64,000 nucleotides of DNA from 3-1-20CM-4-69-9 sp963833655 (GTDB taxonomy: Bacteria > Actinomycetota > Thermoleophilia > Gaiellales > Gaiellaceae). Positions 34,911 through 43,807 of this stretch are shown here, one piece after another. Position 1 is the first letter of the stretch. Every line of letters begins with the position of its first letter. A program made the position numbers and the translations under genes. The DNA lies in the NCBI GenBank assembly GCA_963833655.1, contig CAWHYL010000001.1, forward strand, positions 1-64,000, written 5' to 3'. The notes under the pieces are model-generated. The model saw nothing but the letters and a program-made list of their open reading frames with translations, ran no database searches and was not told where the DNA came from.

Positions 34911-36941
34911 ATGAAGTGGGGTCACCGCCGCCGCGAGGCCGTCGTTCGGCCGTTTCGACGCATGCGCCTCGGCGCCGCGGGCGAGTGGGCTTCCGTCCGA
35001 CGCCGACGCCGCTGGGCCGGAAGGACGGCACCGCTTCTCGTCCGGCCGCGCCCGATCGCCGAGCCGGTCTCGGTTGCCGAAGGGGACTTCTTCCACCGGC
35101 CCTCGTTCTACGCGCGTGTCGGCGCGCTCGTGCTCGTGGCGATGACGGTGTTCGCCGTCCTGCTGTTCCGCCTGTGGTCGCTCGAGGTCATTCAGGGTCG
35201 GCAGTACGCCCACGCCGTGGAGGCGCAGTCGTTCCGCATCGTCCACTTCCCGGCGGCGCGCGGGCCGGTCCTCGACCGTGCGGGGCGACTGCTTGCCGGC
35301 ACGACCGGCCGCGTGGCGGTCACCGCTGACGCGCTGACGCTCGGGAGCGTGGAGTCCAAGAACCGATGGACGCCTTCCGCGACCGGGCTGCTGCGCCTGC
35401 GCCACCTCGCTCACGTCGCGCACGTGCCGCTCTGGAGCCTGATCAGAAATCTCCGCAGCAGCGTGCGCCGCGCGCCGTTCGCGCCCGCAGTCGTGATCAG
35501 GCGCCCGAGCCTCGCGCTCGCCGGTTACGTCGACGAGCGCGCGAACGACTTCCGCGGGTTCGCCGTCAGCGTGCTGCCGCAGCGGTGGTATCCGCGCGGC
35601 TCGGTCGGCAGCGAGTTCCTCGGCCTCCTCGGCGAGGTCGATCAGCAGCAGCTGCGCGAACGGCGCTACACGGGCGCACAACCGGGGCAGATCGTCGGCC
35701 GCTCCGGCGTCGAAGCCACGTACGAGCACGTGCTCGATCGCGGCCTGTCGAGCGCGCGCGTCCCGGTCGACGCGCGCGGCAACATCGTCGGCGCGCTGCA
35801 CCCGATACCGATGCGCGCGCGGGCGAAAGAGCTGCAGCTCACGATCGATACGCGGCTGCAACTCGCGGCCGAGCGAGCGATTCGCGACGGAATCGCCGCA
35901 GCGCATCGCGCCGGTCACGGCGACGCAAATGCAGGCGCGGCCGTCGTCATGAACCCGTGGAACGGATCGATCTACGCCCTGGCGAGCTATCCGAGCTTCG
36001 ACCAGCGGCGTGCCGCGACCGACCCGAACTACTTCGCCGGGCTGTTTCGGGACCCGTCAACCCCGCTCCTCAATCGCGCGACGCAGGGCCTGTATCCCAC
36101 CGGCTCGACGTTCAAGCCGATCGTCGCCGAGGCCGCGCTCGCGACGGGGATGATCACGCCCTACTCGATCCTGCCGTGCACGGGCTCGCTGACGGTCGGG
36201 AACATCGTGTTCCACAACGTGGAGCCGGCGATCAACGCGGAGCTGAATCTCGACCAGGCGCTGTCGATCTCGTGCGACACGTGGTTCTACAGGCTCGGGA
36301 CGATGTTCTACGCGCGCCAGGCGGCGACGGGCGCTCTCGACATGCAGCGCTGGGCGCAGGCGCTCGGGCTTGGCCACAGAACCGGTCTCGACCTGCCGGG
36401 CGAGTACGCGGGCGTCGTGCCGACGCCGGGCTGGTTGAAGCGCACCTTCAGCGACCCGGCGGCGCGGATCTGGTACGAGGGCTACTCCGTCAACCTGTCG
36501 ATCGGACAGGGGTATCTCGCGGTGACGCCGCTTCAGCTCGCGGTCGCGTACTCCGCGCTCGCCAACGGCGGCAGCGTCGTGCGGCCGCATGTCGCTCTCG
36601 CCGTCCGCTCACGCCGCGGCGGCCCGTTGCGACCCCTGCACTTCCGGCCGCGCCGCCGCTTGCACCTGACGGACGTCGACGCGATCCGGAGCGGTCTCTA
36701 CGACGCCGCGCACAGTGGAACGTCGGCTGCGGTCTTCGGCTCGTTCCCGATCCCGGTGGCCGGCAAGACGGGCACCGCCGAGACGCCCAACGGCAGCGAC
36801 CACTCCTGGTACGCGTCCTGGGCGCCCGCGTATCACCCTCGCGTCGTCGTCGTCGTGTTGATCGAGCACGGCGGCTTCGGCGTCGAGGCCGCGGCGCCGG
36901 CCGCGCGGGAGATCTACTCCAAGTTCTTCCACGTGCGCTAG
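34911..36941 (+). CDS. Penicillin-binding protein 2 (elongation transpeptidase)
   Basis: Class B PBP, 676 aa. Short cytoplasmic Arg-rich tail, one transmembrane helix (YARVGALVLVAMTVFAVLLF), a pedestal domain and a C-terminal transpeptidase domain with the active-site Ser in TGSTFKP and KTG in AGKTGTAE. The middle SxN triad is SCD in ALSISCDTWFY. It crosslinks peptidoglycan side chains during cell elongation. ATG 34911 has AAAGGA 7 bases upstream. It converges with the D,D-carboxypeptidase with a 4-base overlap. Confidence 0.9.
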   Translation: MKWGHRRREAVVRPFRRMRLGAAGEWASVRRRRRWAGRTAPLLVRPRPIAEPVSVAEGDFFHRPSFYARVGALVLVAMTVFAVLLFRLWSLEVIQGRQYAHAVEAQSFRIVHFPAARGPVLDRAGRLLAGTTGRVAVTADALTLGSVESKNRWTPSATGLLRLRHLAHVAHVPLWSLIRNLRSSVRRAPFAPAVVIRRPSLALAGYVDERANDFRGFAVSVLPQRWYPRGSVGSEFLGLLGEVDQQQLRERRYTGAQPGQIVGRSGVEATYEHVLDRGLSSARVPVDARGNIVGALHPIPMRARAKELQLTIDTRLQLAAERAIRDGIAAAHRAGHGDANAGAAVVMNPWNGSIYALASYPSFDQRRAATDPNYFAGLFRDPSTPLLNRATQGLYPTGSTFKPIVAEAALATGMITPYSILPCTGSLTVGNIVFHNVEPAINAELNLDQALSISCDTWFYRLGTMFYARQAATGALDMQRWAQALGLGHRTGLDLPGEYAGVVPTPGWLKRTFSDPAARIWYEGYSVNLSIGQGYLAVTPLQLAVAYSALANGGSVVRPHVALAVRSRRGGPLRPLHFRPRRRLHLTDVDAIRSGLYDAAHSGTSAAVFGSFPIPVAGKTGTAETPNGSDHSWYASWAPAYHPRVVVVVLIEHGGFGVEAAAPAAREIYSKFFHVR

Positions 36942-37954
36942 GCGCGCGTCTTGAAGCCGAGGTCGAGCAGCCGCTTCGCGTCGCGGTACATCTGCGGGTC
37001 GTTCAGCAGCACGGCGATGAGCGTCCGGCCGTGGCGCGTCGCCGAGGCGACGAGGCAGTGGCCCGCAAGCGTCGTCCAGCCCGTCTTCACGCCGTCGGCG
37101 CCGCGGTACCGGCCGAGCAACGCGTTCTTGTTGACGTAGGTCTTCTCGAAGGTCGGCGCCGGCCACGGCACCCGCGCGATGCGCGTGCGGACGATGCGCC
37201 GGAACCGCTCGCTTCGCAAGGCCACTCGCGTCAGCGCCGCCAGGTCGGCGGCGCTCGAATAGTTGCCGCTGTCGATCACGCCGCTGGGCGACGAGAAGTG
37301 CGTGTCGCGCAACCGGAGCTTCGCCGCCTCCTCGTTCATGCGCTCGACGAACGCAGCCCTGCTCCCAGCCGTCGCGACGGCGAGCGCGAATGCGTCGTCG
37401 TTCCCGGAATAGATCAGCAGCCCGTCGAGCAGCTTCCACGCTCGGACCCGTTCACGCGGCCGCAGTCCCTCTCTGACGAGCGGCACGCGCGTTGCGTCGA
37501 AGGCGACGGTGACCAGCGCGTCCGGACGCAGCCGCTGGAGCGCGAGCAGCGCCGTCATGATCTTCGTCGTCGACGCAACCGGCATGTGCCGCCAGGCGCG
37601 GAACGACCACAGGACACGCCCGCTGTTCGCGTCGACCACGACCGCGGCGCGTGCGGCGACCGGTGTGCCGAAGCGTCGCCGGGAGCGCGCCGGCCACACG
37701 ATGAGCGGCTGCCGGCGCTTCTGCGCAGGGGCGTGCGCCGGGGGCGTCGCGGCGTGCGCCTTCGCCGCCCGGACGGGGTTTCGTCCTGCGCGCTGGTGGA
37801 GGAGGAGCGCTGCGGTCGCTGCGCCGGCGACGGCGACCACGACGACCACGAGCAGCGGGCCGCGCCCGCGGCGGCGCCGCCGCACGACGGGCGTGAGGAC
37901 GCCTCGCGGGACAGCCGGTCGGGAGCGCTCGCCGATCACGATGCTCTCGGACAA
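36938..37954 (-). CDS. D-alanyl-D-alanine carboxypeptidase (S11 family)
   Basis: A 338-aa membrane-anchored low-molecular-weight PBP. N-terminal signal anchor (PLLVVVVVAVAGAATAALLL), active-site SxxK in ASTTKIMT, SGN in LLIYSGNDD, and KTG in GADGVKTGWTT. It trims the terminal D-Ala from pentapeptides, regulating crosslinking. The gene lies between PBP2 and a LiaF-like gene, forming a cell-envelope group with the kinase. No C-terminal amphipathic anchor is seen. Confidence 0.92.
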   Translation of the reverse strand: MSESIVIGERSRPAVPRGVLTPVVRRRRRGRGPLLVVVVVAVAGAATAALLLHQRAGRNPVRAAKAHAATPPAHAPAQKRRQPLIVWPARSRRRFGTPVAARAAVVVDANSGRVLWSFRAWRHMPVASTTKIMTALLALQRLRPDALVTVAFDATRVPLVREGLRPRERVRAWKLLDGLLIYSGNDDAFALAVATAGSRAAFVERMNEEAAKLRLRDTHFSSPSGVIDSGNYSSAADLAALTRVALRSERFRRIVRTRIARVPWPAPTFEKTYVNKNALLGRYRGADGVKTGWTTLAGHCLVASATRHGRTLIAVLLNDPQMYRDAKRLLDLGFKTRA

Positions 37955-37971
37955 CTTAGTAGGCTGCTCAG

Positions 37972-38436
37972 ATGCGGTCGCTCCTGGCGTTCAAGCTCGG
38001 CGCCTGGGTCGGAATTGCGATCGCCGCTGCTTTTGCGAAGCGGGCCGTCCCCTCGCGCGGCGACGAGGAGAGTGACGAGCTCGCGCTCGTCGCGATCTTC
38101 GACGGCATCGACCTGAAGAGTCGCGCCCGCGCGTTCACCGGTGGCTCGATGCTCGCCTGGTTCGGCGGGATCGCCGTCGACCTGCGGGACGCGCAGCTCG
38201 CGCCGGGCGCGCGGCTGTCGCTGCGGACGTTCTGCGGCGGCGTCGCGATCAAAACGCCGCCGGACTGGCGCATCGAGGCCCACGTGACGGCGCTCGCCGG
38301 CGGCAGCAACGTCAAAGGCTCCGACGATCCGGACGCTCCGGTCCTCGCGATCGATGGGCTCGCCTTGCTCGGCGGTGTGGCGGTGGAGTCGTCCGCCTAT
38401 CCGTCGAACTCGAACGCGGCGCAAGCCGGGCAGTAG
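37972..38436 (+). CDS. LiaF-C-like membrane-associated protein
   Basis: A 154-aa protein with N-terminal hydrophobic helix (KLGAWVGIAIAAAFAKRA) and a C-terminal all-beta domain: DELALVAIFDGIDLKSRARA, GGSMLAWFGGIAVDLRDAQL, CGGVAIKTPPDWRIEAHVTA. This is the domain type at the end of LiaF/VraT-family antibiotic-response proteins. The Fil...GG.AVDLR motif is clear. It may sense envelope stress. Divergent start 17 bases from the carboxypeptidase start. Confidence 0.78.
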   Translation: MRSLLAFKLGAWVGIAIAAAFAKRAVPSRGDEESDELALVAIFDGIDLKSRARAFTGGSMLAWFGGIAVDLRDAQLAPGARLSLRTFCGGVAIKTPPDWRIEAHVTALAGGSNVKGSDDPDAPVLAIDGLALLGGVAVESSAYPSNSNAAQAGQ

Positions 38437-38558
38437 AGACCCTGTTCGGGCTCCTCGCCGTGAGCCACGTAGAGGCGCCACCGCTCGTACGGGTCCGCCC
38501 ATTCGCGTCTGCATTCGAGGCAGCGGAGTACATCGGTTGTCTGGATGCTCTCTTCCAC
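38397..38558 (-). CDS. Short zinc-ribbon protein
   Basis: A 53-aa product read from GTG 38558 on the - strand: EESIQTTDVLRCLECRREW, then YCPACAAFEFDG. Two CxxC pairs (CLEC and CPAC) form a plain zinc ribbon. AAAGAGA lies about 6 bases upstream. Its 3' end overlaps the end of the LiaF-like gene on the other strand by 40 bases. Too short to classify, but composition and codon use look real. Confidence 0.55.
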   Translation of the reverse strand: MEESIQTTDVLRCLECRREWADPYERWRLYVAHGEEPEQGLYCPACAAFEFDG

Positions 38559-38648
38559 GTAGATCTCTTTCGGCAAATCGTGGCCGCAGCCCCCTAGACA
38601 AAGGGATGGTTCGACGCCCAGCGCCTCGGCTATCCTGCGCGGACCCGC

Positions 38649-38739
38649 GGAGAAGTGGCCGAGTGGCTGAAGGCGGCGCCCTGCTAAGGCGTTATGGGGG
38701 TGAATACCTCCATCGAGGGTTCGAATCCCTCCTTCTCCG
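38649..38739 (+). tRNA. tRNA-Ser (GCT)
   Basis: Class II tRNA. Acceptor GGAGAAG (38649-38655) pairs with CTTCTCC (38732-38738). Anticodon loop CTGCTAA gives GCT, reading AGC/AGT. T arm GAGGG-TTCGAAT-CCCTC. Confidence 0.96.
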
Positions 38740-38771
38740 CCTCGTCGGACAAATGCCCGGAGCGGCGATGA

Positions 38772-41700
38772 CTAGGGTGACGATGCTTCGAGTACGAGTA
38801 CCCAGTCCCCGTCGCCCGCGGCGTTGGGACCGGGCGGAGCAAATTCCTGGCTGCCCGAGTTCGCGTATGGCGAGCCAGAATCGGTCGCGAACGTTCCTGC
38901 GCCCGGGTCATACCATCGCGCGGACACGGTCCCTGCGAACTTGCTCAGGTCGACCGTGATCGTGCGACTCGACGGCATGTAGACGATCGCCAGCTTCCCA
39001 TCGCTGGTGCTCGCGGCGGTTGCGTAGTCGTCTGTCCCGTACGTGCCGAAGCCCGCTGTGACGACAGCATGGTTCTGGTCCGGGACGAGGTCGTACCAGC
39101 GCCGAGGCTCGAACAGTTGCTTGACGTACCCGAACTGCGTCTGACCGGGCGTATCGAGCTCGTCCTTCCAGCCGCCGATGCAGTTGCCCGAGCCGTCTCG
39201 CTGGGGGCAAATGAATTGCCACGTGTAGTGATTCCCGTACAACTGCCCGGTAGCGCCGCTGAGCATCGTCCAGTACTCCTGCCGCCGCAGCTGAAGCGGC
39301 GTCCCGCCCGGCGGGCCGACGTTCTGTTCGAACTCGTAGTTCGCCTCGACCATGAACGTCGGCAGGAAATTCGTGCGGTTGTAGTCCGTGAGCACCTGCA
39401 TGTAGGTCGGGTCGTACGTGTACGAAGCGTTGAGCTGGATGAGCGGAGCCCATGCTGGATCGTCAAGTGAGCCGCTAGTCGGATAGTCAAGCTCAACCGT
39501 CTGAAGGTGACGGGTGTCCGTGTCGCTGATCCCTAGCGCGACGGCCGTCACATATGGGTCTGTGTCAGGGCCCCAGTTCTGGAAGTCATTCCCGTGCATC
39601 CAGATGATGTTGGGGAAATCCCGGTACCGCGTGCCCAGGTACTGACCGTACGCGCGAAGCTTGTCGACGCCGTTCGCTTCCATCGTGCCGAGCCAGCCGC
39701 CGGTTTCGGAGGGGTCGAGAAGCACGACGAGTCCGTACTGACCAGCGAGGCGGATGATGTTGTCGACGCGAGCGAAGTACGCCTCGTTGGGTGTCGAGAA
39801 GTCACCAGGAGTTGTGAACGGTGGCACTCCATCCCAGGTGCTGCCGTCATCTCGGCAACCCGTGTAGCTATTGCACAGGAGGTTGATCCAAACAGTGTTG
39901 AAGCCTTCCGCACGGCGGCTTGCGAAATAGACGTCAGCGTCAGACTCGGTCAGGTTCCCGATCAGCGCCTGCGGCGAGTCACCCGTGAGCAAGAACGGCT
40001 TTCCGTTCTGATCGAGCAGGTATCTCCCTGAAGGCGCGACCGTGAGCGGGCCAGGACCTCCCGGAGAGCTCAGCGGCGGTGTTGTTGCCTCGGCGGTGTC
40101 GGAGAAGGGGCCGGTGTTGCCGGCGGCGTCGACGGCGCGTACTCGGTAGCTGTAGGTGGTGTCGGCGGCTGTGCTGGTGTCGGCGTAGCTGGTCGCTGCT
40201 GCTGTCGCCAACGAGGCGAAGTCGGTGCAGCCGCTGCCGGTGCAGCGTTGGACGTCGTAGATGACGCTGCTCGCGTCGGTCGCGGCGCCCCAGCTGAGGT
40301 CGACCTCGCCCGGGCTGACCGCCTTCGCCGACAAACCCGACGGCGCCGACGGCGGCTCGGTATCGGCGGCGGGCGGTGTTGTTGCCTCGGCGGTGTCGGA
40401 GAAGGGGCCGGTGTTGCCGGCGGCGTCGACGGCGCGTACTCGGTAGCTGTAGGTGGTGTCGGCGGCTGTGCTGGTGTCGGCGTAGCTGGTCGCTGCTGCT
40501 GTCGCCAACGAGGCGAAGTCGGTGCAGCCGCTGCCGGTGCAGCGTTGGACGTCGTAGATGACGCTGCTCGCGTCGGTCGCGGCGCCCCAGCTGAGGTCGA
40601 CCTCGCCCGGGCTGACCGCCTTCGCCGACAAACCCGACGGCGCCGACGGCGGCTCGGTATCGGCGGCGGGCGGTGTTGTTGCCTCGGCGGTGTCGGAGAA
40701 GGGGCCGGTGTTGCCGGCGGCGTCGACGGCGCGTACTCGGTAGCTGTAGGTGGTGTCGGCGGCTGTGCTGGTGTCGGCGTAGCTGGTCGCTGCTGCTGTC
40801 GCCAACGAGGCGAAGTCGGTGCAGCCGCTGCCGGTGCAGCGTTGGACGTCGTAGATGACGCTGCTCGCGTCGGTCGCGGCGCCCCAGCTGAGGTCGACCT
40901 CGCCCGGGCTGACCGCCTTCGCCGACAAACCCGACGGCGCCGACGGCGGCTCGGTATCGGCGGCGGGCGGTGTTGTTGCCTCGGCGGTGTCGGAGAAGGG
41001 GCCGGTGTTGCCGGCGGCGTCGACGGCGCGTACTCGGTAGCTGTAGGTGGTGTCGGCGGCTGTGCTGGTGTCGGCGTAGCTGGTCGCTGCTGCTGTCGCC
41101 AACGAGGCGAAGTCGGTGCAGCCGCTGCCGGTGCAGCGTTGGACGTCGTAGATGACGCTGCTCGCGTCGGTCGCGGCGCCCCAGCTGAGGTCGACCTCGC
41201 CCGGGCTGACCGCCTTCGCCGACAAACCCGACGGCGCCGACGGCGGCTCGGTATCGGCGGCGGGCGGTGTTGTTGCCTCGGCGGTGTCGGAGAAGGGGCC
41301 GGTGTTGCCGGCGGCGTCGACGGCGCGTACTCGGTAGCTGTAGGTGGTGTCGGCGGCTGTGCTGGTGTCGGCGTAGCTGGTCGCTGCTGCTGTCGCCAAC
41401 GAGGCGAAGTCGGTGCAGCCGCTGCCGGTGCAGCGTTGGACGTCGTAGATGACGCTGCTCGCGTCGGTCGCGGCGCCCCAGCTGAGGTCGACCTCGCCCG
41501 GGCTGACCGCCTTCGCCGACAAACCCGACGGCGCCGACGGCGGCTCGACGTCACCAGGCGTGCCGCTGACGACCGGTTGCGTCATGTCGCTTCGGATGTC
41601 GCTGACCGAACGTGCCACGTCGTAGATGCGAACCTCGTCGATCAACCCGGTAAAGAGATGCCCGTAACTGCGATCGCCGCCCATCTCCAGCGGATTCGCC

Positions 41701-42326
41701 GAGGATCTGATCGTGGCTGTCTCTGGGATGCTCGAGACCTCATCGCCGTCAACGTAGAGGCGCAGCTCTGACCCGTCGTAGGTTGCGGCGAGGTACGCCC
41801 ACGTGCTGCTCGCGAGCGGCTCGGTTCCGTAGGTCTGGCCAAGACCGTCACCGTTGAAGCCGACACCGGTCGCCGGCACGCCGTTGCTGGTCGACGTTGC
41901 TTCAAGGAGGTAGTTGTTGTCACCTTTGTAGAGGACGTCACGCCAATCCTCGCTGACAGCCGAAGGCTTGACCCACGCCTCGAGCGTCATCTCGTGCTTG
42001 AGATGCAGCGACGGGGCGTCGTTGACCATGGCGCCGACCCCGGAACCGTCGAGCCGGAGGGCGCCACCGAACGCTCCTGAGCTCGCCCAACTCCCGTTCA
42101 CGAGGAGCCCGTCATTTCCATTCCCGGACGTGTCGCTGACGATCGACCCAGACCCGTTTTCGAACCCGTACGCAGCGACGAGGCCCGACGTCCCCGAGAA
42201 CGCGGTCGATGCGGGGAGAAACGCCACGAGCGCCGCGGCTACTGCGACGAGAACCGCGAGATACGCGTGCGCGGCCCCGTGCGGCGCGTGCATCGCGCGT
42301 GAAGCCGACCTCTTACGAATCTCCAT
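38772..42326 (-). CDS. Giant exoprotein: LamG, five FN3 repeats, apiosidase-like glycosidase domain
   Basis: About 1184 aa from ATG 42326 (GAGGGGG upstream). Signal peptide (AYLAVLVAVAAALVAFLPAS), LamG-like jellyroll (residues 50-240, e.g. LDGSGVGAMVNDAPSLHLKH), five FN3 domains of 99 aa (260-750), then a DUF4038/apiosidase-like TIM barrel (YLLDQNGKPFLLTGDSPQAL, WINLLCNSYTGCRD, NIIWMHGNDFQNWG, FMVEANYEFEQN) and a C-terminal beta domain (TVDLSKFAGTVSARWYDPGA). Likely acid residues lie in HGND and VEANYE. Probably a plant-polysaccharide-degrading enzyme, by family inference. Confidence 0.85.
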   Translation of the reverse strand: MEIRKRSASRAMHAPHGAAHAYLAVLVAVAAALVAFLPASTAFSGTSGLVAAYGFENGSGSIVSDTSGNGNDGLLVNGSWASSGAFGGALRLDGSGVGAMVNDAPSLHLKHEMTLEAWVKPSAVSEDWRDVLYKGDNNYLLEATSTSNGVPATGVGFNGDGLGQTYGTEPLASSTWAYLAATYDGSELRLYVDGDEVSSIPETATIRSSANPLEMGGDRSYGHLFTGLIDEVRIYDVARSVSDIRSDMTQPVVSGTPGDVEPPSAPSGLSAKAVSPGEVDLSWGAATDASSVIYDVQRCTGSGCTDFASLATAAATSYADTSTAADTTYSYRVRAVDAAGNTGPFSDTAEATTPPAADTEPPSAPSGLSAKAVSPGEVDLSWGAATDASSVIYDVQRCTGSGCTDFASLATAAATSYADTSTAADTTYSYRVRAVDAAGNTGPFSDTAEATTPPAADTEPPSAPSGLSAKAVSPGEVDLSWGAATDASSVIYDVQRCTGSGCTDFASLATAAATSYADTSTAADTTYSYRVRAVDAAGNTGPFSDTAEATTPPAADTEPPSAPSGLSAKAVSPGEVDLSWGAATDASSVIYDVQRCTGSGCTDFASLATAAATSYADTSTAADTTYSYRVRAVDAAGNTGPFSDTAEATTPPAADTEPPSAPSGLSAKAVSPGEVDLSWGAATDASSVIYDVQRCTGSGCTDFASLATAAATSYADTSTAADTTYSYRVRAVDAAGNTGPFSDTAEATTPPLSSPGGPGPLTVAPSGRYLLDQNGKPFLLTGDSPQALIGNLTESDADVYFASRRAEGFNTVWINLLCNSYTGCRDDGSTWDGVPPFTTPGDFSTPNEAYFARVDNIIRLAGQYGLVVLLDPSETGGWLGTMEANGVDKLRAYGQYLGTRYRDFPNIIWMHGNDFQNWGPDTDPYVTAVALGISDTDTRHLQTVELDYPTSGSLDDPAWAPLIQLNASYTYDPTYMQVLTDYNRTNFLPTFMVEANYEFEQNVGPPGGTPLQLRRQEYWTMLSGATGQLYGNHYTWQFICPQRDGSGNCIGGWKDELDTPGQTQFGYVKQLFEPRRWYDLVPDQNHAVVTAGFGTYGTDDYATAASTSDGKLAIVYMPSSRTITVDLSKFAGTVSARWYDPGAGTFATDSGSPYANSGSQEFAPPGPNAAGDGDWVLVLEASSP
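40079..41545. repeat. Five tandem 297-bp repeats coding FN3 domains
   Basis: Copies begin at 40079, 40376, 40673, 40970 and 41267, exactly 297 bp apart, and appear identical over nearly their whole length, including silent positions. Such identity suggests very recent amplification or gene conversion, or repeat-driven assembly uncertainty in copy number. Confidence 0.9.
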
Positions 42327-42570
42327 TGCCGCAGACCCCCTCGCGGATAGCGTTGAACTGCCGCAGACGCCGCGGGCAAGGTAACCCCCACAGGCCAGGG
42401 CGGCTACAAGCCAAACGGGCGGGTTCCGCTTGGCGCAACTGGCCAGAAGATCAGCCGGCGTCGAGCGCATGCGGCCTGAGCTTGAAGTCTCGCCCAACCG
42501 AGCCCACGCTGCGGAGTGAGAGGCCGGACGAGTGCGAGAGGGCTACAATCTCGCTTCCGCCTCGCAGCAC

Positions 42571-42659
42571 GGAGAGGTGTCCGAGTGGCCTAAGGAGCGC
42601 GACTGGAAATCGCGTACGTGCTGAAAGGTGCGTCGCGGGTTCAAATCCCGCCCTCTCCG
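42571..42659 (+). tRNA. tRNA-Ser (GGA)
   Basis: Class II tRNA. Acceptor GGAGAGG (42571-42577) pairs with CCTCTCC (42652-42658). Anticodon loop CTGGAAA gives GGA, reading TCC/TCT. T arm GCGGG-TTCAAAT-CCCGC. A candidate -10 TACAAT lies at 42544. Confidence 0.96.
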
Positions 42660-42720
42660 CTCTCCTTCCAGTTCACCCTTCGGGGGGAGGAATCCGCCCC
42701 GACCGCGACGAAAATGCGTC

Positions 42721-42786
42721 GTGCCGGCTCCCCCCTCATACCCCCGGCACTTTGAAACCCGTCTGCGGCTATCGGAGGCGGGTTTC
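42721..42786 (+). terminator. Two tandem hairpins after tRNA-Ser(GGA)
   Basis: GTGCCGG (42721-42727) pairs with CCGGCAC (42744-42750), followed by TTT. Then GAAACCCG (42754-42761) pairs with CGGGTTTC (42779-42786), followed by GTCTTTG. They likely end the tRNA transcript before the oxidase gene. Confidence 0.6.
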
Positions 42787-42801
42787 GTCTTTGATTGGGG
42801 G

Positions 42802-43806
42802 GTGCAGCCGGTCAACGTCTGGGACTACGAGCGCCTCGCGGAGGAGACGCTCGACGCGAGCGCCGCTGCGTACTACTTCGGCGGCGCGGGCGACGAGGTC
42901 ACGCTGCGCGACAACGTCGCCGCATTCGAGCGGCGCAAGCTGAGGCCACGTGTGCTCGTCGACGTCGGGACGGTGTCGACCGCGACGACCGTCCTCGGGA
43001 GGGAGATCGCGCTGCCGGTGCTGATCGCGCCGCTGGCAATGCAGCGGATGGCGCATCCGGACGGGGAGGAGGCGACCGCCCGCGCCGCAGCCGCGGCCGG
43101 GACGATCATGTGCCTGTCGTCGGCCGCGACCTGCACGCCGGCCGAGCTCCCCGCCGACGGGCCCCGCTGGTTCCAGGTCTACGTCTGGCGGCCGCGATCG
43201 AGGACCGAGGCGGCGATCGACGAAGCCGTCGCCGCCGGCTACTCCGCGCTCGTGCTCACCGTCGACGTGCCGTACATCGGCCGGCGCGAGCGCGACCTGC
43301 GCGTCGGCTTCACCGTGCCCGACGATCTGACCGTTCAAGGGGACCTGTTCGGGCAGGGCTTCGACGCGACGATGACCTGGCGCGACATCGAATGGCTCGC
43401 CGGCTACGAGCTGCCGGTGGTCGTGAAGGGCCTGCTCACGGCGGAGGACGCGCAGCTCGCGTGCGAGAACGGGGTCGCGGGGGTCGTCGTCTCGAATCAC
43501 GGCGGGCGGCAGCTCGACGGCGTGGCGGCGACGCTCGACGTCCTCGAGGAGATCGTCGACGCGGTCGACGGACGAGCGGAGGTCTATCTCGACGGCGGGG
43601 TGCGCCGCGGCGTCGACGTGGTCAAGACGCTCGCACTGGGCGCGCGCGCGGTGCTGATCGGCCGCCCGATGCTGTGGGGGCTCGCGGTCGCGGGCGAGGA
43701 GGGCGTCGCGGACGTCCTGCGGATGTTCAGCGACGAGGTCGAGCTCGCGCTCGCGCTGCTCGGCTGCACGTCCCCGGCAGACCTCGGTCGCGCGCACATC
43801 GACTGA
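42802..43806 (+). CDS. FMN-dependent alpha-hydroxy-acid oxidase/lactate oxidase family
   Basis: A 334-aa FMN flavoprotein. LPVLIAPLAMQRMAHPDGEE, TCTPAELPADGPRWFQVYVW, YSALVLTVDVPYIGRRERDL, and the active-site motif VVSNHGGRQLDGV with the catalytic His, then VYLDGGVRRGVDVVKTLALG and GRPMLWGLAVAGEEGV. It oxidises a 2-hydroxy acid such as lactate or glycolate. The start is uncertain: GTG 42802 begins near the family's N-terminus, though the purine tract sits too close; the frame is open to 42628 across the tRNA terminators. Confidence 0.85.
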   Translation: MQPVNVWDYERLAEETLDASAAAYYFGGAGDEVTLRDNVAAFERRKLRPRVLVDVGTVSTATTVLGREIALPVLIAPLAMQRMAHPDGEEATARAAAAAGTIMCLSSAATCTPAELPADGPRWFQVYVWRPRSRTEAAIDEAVAAGYSALVLTVDVPYIGRRERDLRVGFTVPDDLTVQGDLFGQGFDATMTWRDIEWLAGYELPVVVKGLLTAEDAQLACENGVAGVVVSNHGGRQLDGVAATLDVLEEIVDAVDGRAEVYLDGGVRRGVDVVKTLALGARAVLIGRPMLWGLAVAGEEGVADVLRMFSDEVELALALLGCTSPADLGRAHID

Positions 43807-43807
43807 C

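Noticed and set aside
40079..41545. Could the tandem repeats be a CRISPR array?
   Set aside because: Units are 297 bp with no spacers, in frame, and encode FN3 domains.
40248..41771. Long + strand open frame across the FN3 repeats
   Set aside because: It is the antisense of the five tandem repeats and repeats the same residues each 99 codons; the - strand frame has FN3-like sequence and a signal peptide.
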